A DNA stretch of 5,382 bases from Dehalococcoidia bacterium (GTDB taxonomy: Bacteria; Chloroflexota; Dehalococcoidia; Dehalococcoidales; UBA1222). Positions 1 through 5,164 of the stretch are shown here, piece after piece. Location of the stretch: the NCBI GenBank assembly GCA_009783135.1, contig WRHS01000068.1:1-5382 (forward strand), in the 5' to 3' direction. A program made the position numbers and the translations under genes. The notes below the pieces were generated by a model that was not told the origin of the DNA, did no database searches, and saw nothing but the letters and a program-made list of their open reading frames with translations. Position 1 is the stretch's first letter. Each line of letters starts with the position of its first letter.

Positions 1-1
1 A

Positions 2-685
2 GGGCGTAAGATTTACGCCAACATCATCAAGTACATCAAAATGACAGCCAGCTCCAACTTTGGAAATATGTTTTCTGTTCTCATAGCAAGCGCATTTTTG
101 CCGTTTTTGCCAATGCTGCCAATACAACTGCTGTTGCTAAACCTGATTTACGACATATCATGCATTGCCATTCCGTGGGATAACGTAGACAAGGAGTTCT
201 TAGCTGTTCCGCGCAAATGGGATGCCTCCAGCATCGGCAAGTTTATGACATGGATTGGTCCGACAAGTTCCGTGTTTGATGTCACGACATACTTGCTGAT
301 GTTCTTTATTATTTGCCCTGCCATGTGCGGCGGATTGATGTATAACGAAATCACCGATCCAGCAACGCAAATAACTTTCATTGCGTTGTTCCAAGCCGGC
401 TGGTTTGTGGAGTCTATGTGGAGCCAAACCCTCGTTATTCACATGATACGCACGCCAAAGGTACCATTCATACAAAGCCGTGCCTCATTACCTGTTGTGT
501 TGCTGACATTTTCAGGAATCGCAGTGCTCACGTCCATACCGTTTACGTCCTTCGGCAAAGCCATTGGGCTCACCGCTTTGCCTCCGGTATACTTCGCATG
601 GCTGGCGCTGACTATTGTGCTTTATATGGCCTTGGCAACCCTGTTCAAGACTATTTTTGTACGGCGATATGGGGAGTTGCTGTAA
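2..685 (+). CDS. mgtA: Mg2+-importing P-type ATPase (MgtA type), C-terminal part, cut by window edge
   Basis: This is the C-terminal 227 residues of a P3B-type ATPase that imports Mg2+ across the inner membrane using ATP. The frame is open from base 2, so the ATG at 41 is internal; the upstream residues GRKIYANIIKYIK belong to the conserved run into membrane segment M5. What remains is the transport half, M5 to M10: hydrophobic stretches at about residues 20-36, 40-57, 85-107, 123-148, 162-180 and 195-218. Recognisable MgtA signatures are KMTASSNFGNMFSVLIASAF, NLIYDISCIAIPWDNVD (M6, carrying the conserved Asn and Asp residues of the ion path), QAGWFVESMWSQTLVIHMIRT, and the terminal RRYG. The phosphorylation (DKTGT) and nucleotide-binding domains must lie left of the window and cannot be checked. 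The C-terminus is intact and of normal form. A terminator follows 35 bases after the stop, so this ends its transcript. MgtA versus the close paralogue MgtB cannot be separated from this part alone. Confidence 0.93.
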   Translation, partial: GRKIYANIIKYIKMTASSNFGNMFSVLIASAFLPFLPMLPIQLLLLNLIYDISCIAIPWDNVDKEFLAVPRKWDASSIGKFMTWIGPTSSVFDVTTYLLMFFIICPAMCGGLMYNEITDPATQITFIALFQAGWFVESMWSQTLVIHMIRTPKVPFIQSRASLPVVLLTFSGIAVLTSIPFTSFGKAIGLTALPPVYFAWLALTIVLYMALATLFKTIFVRRYGELL

Positions 686-720
686 GGATAACCGAGCGCC
701 GATATTGTCGGTGGATTATA

Positions 721-758
721 AAAAGGGGGTCGGAGCGCACACGCTCCGACCCCCTTTT
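721..758. terminator. Bidirectional intrinsic terminator between convergent mgtA and GlsB-type genes
   Basis: A perfect 17-bp stem (721-737 pairs with 742-758) closes a 4-base loop CACA. The GC-rich core GGGGGTCGGAGCG is flanked by A4 on the left and T5 (755-759) on the right. Read on the plus strand it ends in a T-tract after mgtA; read on the minus strand it equally ends in TTTTT after the small membrane-protein gene, whose stop is about 21 bases away. Position, symmetry and convergent gene order all indicate one shared rho-independent terminator. Confidence 0.93.
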
Positions 759-779
759 TAATGACTGTTTACTGGCAGG

Positions 780-1037
780 TTATTTTTTTCTGCCGCCAAA
801 AAGGAGCCTGAAAAGGAATATAATTAGACATGCACCGCCAATAGCGACCAAGAAGCCAAGAACACTAAATGTGGTAACATCCGCGAAGAAGCTGACAATC
901 CAGCCGCCAAGCAAAGCACCGGCAATACCCAAGATAAGGTTACGGATAAAGGAACCTCTGCTCCTCATAATAATACCAGCCAGCCAACCGGCTACAGCAC
1001 CGATGAGTATCCACAGAAGGATGTTTATTAAAAGCAT
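780..1037 (-). CDS. GlsB/YeaQ/YmgE-family small membrane protein (transglycosylase-associated family)
   Basis: This encodes an 85-residue, glycine-rich, very hydrophobic protein of the GlsB/YeaQ/YmgE family, which normally has about 80-90 residues; in other bacteria members are often linked to general or envelope stress, but the biochemical role is unknown. Three membrane segments are visible at about residues 3-23, 31-50 and 57-80, with the family glycine motifs GAVAGWLAG (13-21) and GIAGALLGGW (37-46), and a basic tail GGRKK. The ATG at 1037 is chosen because AAGGAG (1048-1043) sits 5 bases upstream and because the protein then starts directly with its first membrane helix. A longer reading to 1124 would add 29 residues unlike the family and would run across the promoter. 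It has its own promoter and ends at the shared hairpin, so it is probably monocistronic. The historical 'transglycosylase-associated' name does not imply enzyme activity. Confidence 0.9.
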   Translation of the reverse strand: MLLINILLWILIGAVAGWLAGIIMRSRGSFIRNLILGIAGALLGGWIVSFFADVTTFSVLGFLVAIGGACLIIFLFRLLFGGRKK

Positions 1038-1052
1038 TTTTTCTCCTTTTCT

Positions 1053-1063
1053 ACCGCATAAAT
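1053..1063 (-). repeat. Direct repeat copy 2 (ATTTATGCGGT) in the GlsB-gene leader
   Basis: This is the second exact copy of the 11-mer, in the untranslated leader about 20-30 bases after the predicted transcription start and just upstream of the AAGGAG ribosome site. With copy 1 it brackets the -10 element, an arrangement seen for paired operators. It could also be coincidence in AT-rich DNA. Confidence 0.4.
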
Positions 1064-1088
1064 ATTTTTTATTACTCGCGGTCGCCGC

Positions 1089-1118
1089 ATTGTAGAAAAA
1101 TATCACAATACATGTCAA
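1089..1118 (-). promoter_or_regulatory. sigma70/sigmaA promoter for the GlsB-type gene
   Basis: On the minus strand there is a perfect -35 TTGACA (1118-1113) and a -10 TACAAT (1094-1089, 5 of 6 consensus bases) separated by 18 bases. Transcription should start near 1082, giving a leader of about 45 bases that contains the AAGGAG site of the 85-residue protein. This is the clearest canonical promoter in the window and separates the small gene from the exporter operon upstream. Confidence 0.8.
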
Positions 1119-1128
1119 CCGCATAAAT
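1118..1128 (-). repeat. Direct repeat copy 1 (ATTTATGCGGT), overlapping the GlsB promoter -35
   Basis: On the minus strand the 11-mer ATTTATGCGGT ends in the first T of the -35 hexamer TTGACA. An identical copy in the same orientation lies 65 bases downstream in the leader. The position of this copy would suit a repressor or activator that touches the -35 region. The repeat is exact; its function is inferred. Confidence 0.4.
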
Positions 1129-1140
1129 CCAATATGTGTT

Positions 1141-1164
1141 TGAACCTATACGCCCATACGTTCA
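1141..1164. promoter_or_regulatory. Imperfect 24-bp palindrome upstream of the GlsB promoter, possible regulator site
   Basis: The arms are TGAAC (1141-1145) and GTTCA (1160-1164), with inner matches TAT (1147-1149) to ATA (1156-1158) and a central GC. In total 9 of 12 symmetric base pairs match. The centre (between 1152 and 1153) lies about 70 bases upstream of the predicted transcription start of the GlsB-type gene, a usual place for an activator dimer. It has no T-tract, so it is not a terminator. No known operator consensus is recognised; the spacing does not fit the GAAC-N4-GTTC LexA box. Assignment as a binding site is inference. Confidence 0.35.
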
Positions 1165-1215
1165 TTATAAATAGTCCAAAAAGAAATCCGCTCAAACAAA
1201 TCAGCGTGCGAACGA

Positions 1216-1914
1216 TTAAGCCTTCAACCCTCTTTTCTTATATGCCAGCACAAACAAAATAAATGCAACCGCTATGTTCGCCAAAATAATCAACAGTGGC
1301 TCTGTGGTAATACTCATATCGGACTCGTTCACAATCATTCTTACCTGTTGTGTATAAAGAGGGTTTGCAATGTCACGAATAGTATCATTAAAAATCGAAA
1401 GCATCGGCAGAAAGGCTAAAATCATAAATACAGGTGTGCCAATCGCCGTCGCGGCTTGTTGGTTTTTAGAAAAAATACCTACTGTCGCACCGATTACCAC
1501 AGAGGCAACAGACCCTAAAATCAATATAAATACAAATTTTACAAGTTCAAGACCGCTGAATTCGCCAATCAACCCGAATACAACTGCCACAAACGAGCAG
1601 CTGAGTAAAACAAAACCGCCTATACCAAGCAAATACTGAGAAGGCTTAACACCGGCCATCACCAAAAAGCGCAGGCTTTTGTGCTCTTTGTCCTCTGCGA
1701 TGGCCGAGTTCGTCATCATCAGAGGCGTCATTCCGGCAAACATGGCAGCAAACATGGTTACAAATATGCTATCGGGTGTATCCTCAGCCGGTTTTGCCAC
1801 AAGAGTAGTCATTATAAAGGACATAACTGGAAAGATGATGAACTGAACCAGCGTCATTCGATTTTTGAGTGTATCACGTGCCTGTTTGATAAAAATTGCC
1901 CTTATAGTCCTCAT
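1216..1914 (-). CDS. ABC-2 type transporter permease
   Basis: This encodes a 232-residue integral membrane protein that would form the channel half of an ABC-2 exporter with the ATPase encoded immediately upstream. Six hydrophobic segments are visible at about residues 21-40, 50-70, 98-118, 123-147, 157-175 and 205-225, the usual ABC-2 layout. The loop after the second segment, AIAEDKEHKSLRFLVMAGVKPSQYLLG (given in parts: AIAEDKEHKS, LRFLVMAGVK, PSQYLLG), is the conserved ABC-2 stretch expected to contact the ATPase. A short basic tail (YKKRGLKA) ends the protein. The ATG overlaps the ATPase stop as ATGA (1914-1911), which indicates translational coupling and equal production; GGGGGTG lies about 8 bases before the ATG. 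The substrate is unknown; drug, peptide, lipid or ion (NatB-like) export are all possible, and sequence alone does not choose. No strong terminator is seen after its stop. Confidence 0.9.
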   Translation of the reverse strand: MRTIRAIFIKQARDTLKNRMTLVQFIIFPVMSFIMTTLVAKPAEDTPDSIFVTMFAAMFAGMTPLMMTNSAIAEDKEHKSLRFLVMAGVKPSQYLLGIGGFVLLSCSFVAVVFGLIGEFSGLELVKFVFILILGSVASVVIGATVGIFSKNQQAATAIGTPVFMILAFLPMLSIFNDTIRDIANPLYTQQVRMIVNESDMSITTEPLLIILANIAVAFILFVLAYKKRGLKA

Positions 1915-2609
1915 TGTAGTGTCACCCCCGTCATCTCAATAAACACCGCTTCCAAATCAGGTACTGTTTTTATCGCGTTGTGACGTTCGCAAATTTCCGT
2001 CGGCGCTCCCTGCTCCACTATTTTCCCCTTGTGCAGCAACACTATGCGATCGCACAGTTTTACGGCCTCATCCATATTATGCGTTGTTAAGAACACCGTC
2101 GAACCATTTTCACGCAAACGCAATATCAGTTGGTGTATGCCGCGTGCCGTGCCAGGATCAAGTCCACTGGTCGGCTCATCAAGAAACAATACCTTAGGCT
2201 CGTGCAGAATTGCCCTTGCCAACGCCAAACGCTGCCTCATACCTCTTGAAAGGGCATTGACAGCCTTTTTCATCGCGTCCTCAAGCCCGACACTTTTTAG
2301 CGCTTGCAAGGATTTTTGATGCGAAATTCCATAAATACCAGCAAAAACATTCAAATTCTCTAGGCAGTTTAAGCGCGGATATAACCCATCTTCATCAAGC
2401 ATTAACCCAGTTTCAAACGGTGCCACACCTATTTTGTGGCTACCGCCATCTGCTTTCAGCTGGTTTGTAAGTATGTTAATAATTGTCGTCTTGCCGGCAC
2501 CTGAGGGACCAAGCATCCCAAAAATTTCCTTTTCTTTTGCCTCAAAAGAAACATCCGAAAGCACGGTCTGCTCACCAAAACGCTTAATCACATTGCTCAT
2601 TTTAATCAT
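1911..2609 (-). CDS. ABC transporter ATP-binding protein (ABC-2 exporter type)
   Basis: This encodes a 232-residue cytoplasmic nucleotide-binding subunit that would power the adjacent permease by ATP hydrolysis. Motifs in order: Walker A GPSGAGKT (34-41), signature LSRGMRQR (120-127), Walker B KVLFLDEP with catalytic Glu (139-146), D-loop SGLDP (148-152) and the switch His in TTHNMDEA (His177). The C-terminal VPDLEAVFIEMTG is the usual end of this exporter subfamily, so the protein is complete. Two deviations stand out: the Q-loop Gln position appears to be Asp (MLDEDGLYPRL, Asp72), and the signature has Arg in place of the first Gly (LSRGM). Both are known in some ABC-2 exporters, so activity is still expected. 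The start at 2609 is chosen for its good ribosome site; a TTG eight codons upstream (2633) lacks one. The gene lies 88 bases after iorB on the same strand. Confidence 0.93.
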   Translation of the reverse strand: MIKMSNVIKRFGEQTVLSDVSFEAKEKEIFGMLGPSGAGKTTIINILTNQLKADGGSHKIGVAPFETGLMLDEDGLYPRLNCLENLNVFAGIYGISHQKSLQALKSVGLEDAMKKAVNALSRGMRQRLALARAILHEPKVLFLDEPTSGLDPGTARGIHQLILRLRENGSTVFLTTHNMDEAVKLCDRIVLLHKGKIVEQGAPTEICERHNAIKTVPDLEAVFIEMTGVTLQ

Positions 2610-2616
2610 GGAATCA

Positions 2617-2624
2617 CACCTTCT
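2617..2624 (-). promoter_or_regulatory. Ribosome binding site that fixes the ABC ATPase start
   Basis: On the minus strand AGAAGGTG, with core AAGGTG at 2622-2617, lies 7 bases before the ATG at 2609. The site falls inside the reading frame that an upstream TTG start (2633) would use, so it argues for the ATG, after which the protein begins MIKMSNVIKRFG as family members do. Confidence 0.75.
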
Positions 2625-2697
2625 TTCATCCAAAAATAAGCTACCTATTTATTTCTGAGAAAGTCCCTCTTCCGAAAAATGCGACGGCATCATAAAA

Positions 2698-3342
2698 TCA
2701 ACTCAAGCTGCCGTCACAGTCGCTGCCACAAGCGCAGGCAGCATTTTTTGATATGGCATCAAGCATAAAGCTACGCCCACACTCAAATGCCTTAATATTT
2801 ATGTCAACCACCTTTGCAGGTAAGCGCTGTGTTATAACACCTTTCCAGCTTTCGTTATCAAATGGCAAAAGCACCGAAAGCGCACCCAACATCAATACAT
2901 TGAGAACCTTGCTGTTGCCAAGTTCAGTTGCCATGCGTTGTCCCTCAACGAACATTACTTTTGCCCCGCCATGGCGCAAAATGCGCATGACTAACGCATC
3001 ATCAGGATAGACACTCGTTCCCAAGTTCACCGACATCGGTGGGACGCTCTGGTCGCTCACTATCACAGAGGCGTTTGGGCTAAGATATGAACTCCAGCGG
3101 GCCGCCTCAAGTTTTTCAAACGACAGCAATAAATCCACCTCACCCTCTCCAATCAGAGGCGAATCTATCACCTCTCCAATACGCATATGCGTAACCACGC
3201 TACCGCCACGCTGCGCCATACCAAGGGTATCCGTCTTTTTTACGTCACATCCACCTGCCAGTGCCACGTCACACAAAATGTCGCTTGCCAGCACTACCCC
3301 TTGTCCGCCAACTCCGGTGATGAGAACATTGATATTATGCAT
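2698..3342 (-). CDS. iorB: Indolepyruvate:ferredoxin oxidoreductase, beta subunit
   Basis: This encodes the 214-residue small subunit of the cytoplasmic IOR complex. Together with IorA it converts indolepyruvate and related aryl pyruvates plus CoA to aryl-acetyl-CoA and CO2, reducing ferredoxin. It is a single gamma-type domain of the 2-oxoacid:ferredoxin oxidoreductase superfamily. The glycine-rich start NVLITGVGGQGVVLASDIL (5-23) and the signature GMAQRGGSVVTHMRIG (41-56) are diagnostic, followed by SPLIGEGEVDLLLSFEKLEA (61-80). The ATG at 3342 overlaps the iorA stop (8-base overlap), and GAGGAGG (3355-3349) lies 6 bases upstream, inside the end of iorA, so the two are translationally coupled. 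The C-terminal tail AACACGSDCDGSLS holds three cysteines (203, 205, 209) beyond the conserved domain, which I do not recall as a usual IorB feature. The stop is followed by an 88-base gap to the ABC genes. Confidence 0.94.
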   Translation of the reverse strand: MHNINVLITGVGGQGVVLASDILCDVALAGGCDVKKTDTLGMAQRGGSVVTHMRIGEVIDSPLIGEGEVDLLLSFEKLEAARWSSYLSPNASVIVSDQSVPPMSVNLGTSVYPDDALVMRILRHGGAKVMFVEGQRMATELGNSKVLNVLMLGALSVLLPFDNESWKGVITQRLPAKVVDINIKAFECGRSFMLDAISKNAACACGSDCDGSLS

Positions 3343-5131
3343 TTGTTGCCTCCTCGGCTAAAACAGGCGCGATAGCATTAAAAGCACACTTCTGCTGGCA
3401 TAAAGTACAACCAGCGCACAACTGCGCATCAATACGCATATTTTCCCCGTCTTTCTGTATTGCGGCACAACCCAAGCTTAAACATGAAAGGCAGCGGCCG
3501 CACTTTTTGACATCAATCGCCAGCGGCGCAACTTTTTTGCGCGAGATGGCAACACAGTCACCACGCACTACCAGCACAACCAACTCAGGCTTATCGATGG
3601 CTTCCCTTAACACGGAGCGCAACGCACGCAGATCAAAAGCAGACACTTCCTGTACGTTTGCTGCCCCGCAGCTTTTTACCAGTGCAACCAGATCTACCGC
3701 TTGGGTTTCTTCACCCTGCGCCGTAAAGCCGGTGCCCGGATGGTGCTGATGTCCCGTCATGGCTGTTGTACGGTTATCCAAAATAACAATAGTAATGGAT
3801 GATTTGTTATACACCGCATTAAGCAGTCCCGTAATACCGGAATGCAAAAATGTGGAATCTCCTATTACAGCCACCAGTTTGTCGCCGACACCGGCTTTTT
3901 CCATGCCAAGCGCCTGACCGATGCCGGCCCCCATACAGGCACATGTGTCCATAGCATTAAGCTGCGGATATGCCGCAAGCGTATAACAACCAATGTCACC
4001 GGTAATAACCAAGCCGACTTCCCTGCGACGCATGCCAAGACTGCCCAACACATAAAATACGCCCGTATGAGGACAACCAGGGCACAGCAATGGTGGTCGC
4101 TTGGTTAAAGAACCCAGCATTTCCTGCAACTCACCATCCGCTTTTCGCACATCCAAAGCACCCCAACCGGCTTTTTGTGCGGCACAGCAGATAATATCCT
4201 TATTCAGTTCTCCTGAGGCGGGAATAAAAGCTTTTCCCTCAACTTCAAGCCCCATAGCACGAACTTGTTCCTCTATAAAAGGATCCAGTTCCTCAATAAC
4301 CACAAGCCGTTTCACACCTGCAGCAAAGCGGCGAATCATATTCTGCGGCAATGGATAACTCATTACCAGCTTGAGAAATGAAGCCGTAGGCAACACCTCA
4401 CGGGCATAATTGAAAGCAACCCCGCTGGATATGACACCAACATCGGCACTGCCTTGAATAATGCGGTTAAGCGGACAAGTTTCGGAGTACTCCGCCAACT
4501 TCTCCAGCCTTTCAAGTGTCAGCTGTTGACGGCGGCGAGCATTAACCGGCAACGTTACAAACTTTGCCATATCTCTCTTGAAAACAGCAGGTGGCAGACT
4601 GTCCGGTCTTTCCTTGGTTATATCCACCACCGTCTTGGCATGTGATATGCGTGTGGTGCTGCGCACCATAACAGGAGTGTCAAAACGCTCGCTGATCTCA
4701 AAAGCCAGCGGCATGATATCATACGCATCCTGACTATCAGAGGGCTCAAACATTGCTATTTTAGCGAATTTAGCAAAGCAGCGATTGTCCTGCTCATTTT
4801 GCGAAGAGTGTATGCCCGGGTCATCGGCACTGACCACCACCAACCCACCACGCACACCGGTGACAGACGCTGCCATGAAAGGATCAGCAGCAACGTTCAG
4901 ACCGACGTGTTTCATGGAAACCATCGCACGCACTCCGGTGTAACATGCCCCCAATCCCACCTCAAACGCCACCTTTTCATTAGGAGCCCATTCGGCATGA
5001 ATGTCCTTAAATTTTGACAGGTTTTCCAATATTTCTGTGCTCGGAGTGCCGGGATAGGCTGCAGCTACGCGTAATCCAGCATGATAAGCACCAAGGGCAA
5101 TAGCTTCATTTCCAGATAGCAATTTCTTCAT
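3335..5131 (-). CDS. iorA: Indolepyruvate:ferredoxin oxidoreductase, alpha subunit
   Basis: This encodes the 598-residue catalytic subunit of IOR, a thiamine-diphosphate and iron-sulfur enzyme of aromatic amino acid fermentation. The N-terminal pyrimidine-binding domain (about 1-235) includes AAYPGTPSTEI and NEKVAFEVGLGA, with the Glu (about 52) expected to activate thiamine diphosphate, and the IorA motif DDPGIHSSQNEQDNR. The diphosphate-binding domain (about 348-520) carries CPGCPH (350-355), TGDIGCY (377-383) and the GDS...LDN metal motif (424-426 to 451-453). Two C-terminal [4Fe-4S] sites follow: CX2CX2CX4C (Cys 544, 547, 550, 555) and CX2CX2CX3C (572, 575, 578, 582). The Pro usually following the last Cys is Ala in both. 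Length is normal. The start MKKLLSGNEA at 5131 matches the family; an in-frame TTG at 5164 would add 11 unlikely residues. No Shine-Dalgarno precedes the ATG. It overlaps iorB, its obligate partner. Confidence 0.96.
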   Translation of the reverse strand: MKKLLSGNEAIALGAYHAGLRVAAAYPGTPSTEILENLSKFKDIHAEWAPNEKVAFEVGLGACYTGVRAMVSMKHVGLNVAADPFMAASVTGVRGGLVVVSADDPGIHSSQNEQDNRCFAKFAKIAMFEPSDSQDAYDIMPLAFEISERFDTPVMVRSTTRISHAKTVVDITKERPDSLPPAVFKRDMAKFVTLPVNARRRQQLTLERLEKLAEYSETCPLNRIIQGSADVGVISSGVAFNYAREVLPTASFLKLVMSYPLPQNMIRRFAAGVKRLVVIEELDPFIEEQVRAMGLEVEGKAFIPASGELNKDIICCAAQKAGWGALDVRKADGELQEMLGSLTKRPPLLCPGCPHTGVFYVLGSLGMRRREVGLVITGDIGCYTLAAYPQLNAMDTCACMGAGIGQALGMEKAGVGDKLVAVIGDSTFLHSGITGLLNAVYNKSSITIVILDNRTTAMTGHQHHPGTGFTAQGEETQAVDLVALVKSCGAANVQEVSAFDLRALRSVLREAIDKPELVVLVVRGDCVAISRKKVAPLAIDVKKCGRCLSCLSLGCAAIQKDGENMRIDAQLCAGCTLCQQKCAFNAIAPVLAEEATNA

Positions 5132-5137
5132 ATGCGG

Positions 5138-5146
5138 ATTATAGCA
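5138..5146 (-). promoter_or_regulatory. Extended -10 promoter of iorA, abutting the start codon
   Basis: On the minus strand TGCTATAAT forms a perfect extended -10 (TGn plus TATAAT; hexamer 5143-5138). Exactly 6 bases, CCGCAT, separate the hexamer from the iorA ATG at 5131, so a normal start site would fall on or within a base or two of the A of ATG. A weak -35-like TTGCCT lies upstream with only a 15-base spacer, but extended -10 promoters need little -35. If it is used, the iorAB transcript is leaderless. Promoter use is inferred from sequence only. Confidence 0.65.
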
Positions 5147-5164
5147 CACGCAAACAAAAGGCAA

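Noticed and set aside
41..685. ATG at 41 as the true start of a 214-residue protein
   Set aside because: The frame is open to base 2 and the residues before the ATG continue the conserved MgtA sequence into M5, so the ATG is an internal Met.
418..1095. Plus-strand open frame of 225 codons overlapping the end of mgtA
   Set aside because: It runs out of frame through mgtA, across the terminator hairpin and antisense to the GlsB-type gene; the translation is Arg/Pro/His-rich with no domain. Both overlapped genes have clear family identity.
1038..1124. N-terminal extension of the GlsB-type protein to a start at 1124
   Set aside because: The extra 29 residues do not resemble the family, would cover the promoter, and lack a ribosome site, while the ATG at 1037 has AAGGAG at good spacing.
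2610..2633. TTG at 2633 as the ABC ATPase start
   Set aside because: No Shine-Dalgarno precedes it, and the strong AAGGTG site inside this stretch serves the ATG at 2609.
2652..2662. Small palindrome TTTCTGAGAAA between iorB and the ATPase gene
   Set aside because: The arms are only 5 bases and there is no adjoining promoter or second copy, so it is likely chance.
2676..2690. Terminator after iorB
   Set aside because: On the minus strand ATGC and GCAT around CGTC precede a short T-run, but the stem is only 4-5 bp and weak, so it was not listed as a feature.
3865..4053. Short open frames on both strands inside iorA and iorB
   Set aside because: They are shadows of two long genes with strong family motifs; none has a ribosome site plus a plausible product.
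5132..5164. TTG at 5164 as the iorA start
   Set aside because: It would add MPFVCVCYNPH before the normal IorA N-terminus, has no ribosome site, and would place the perfect -10 element inside the coding region.
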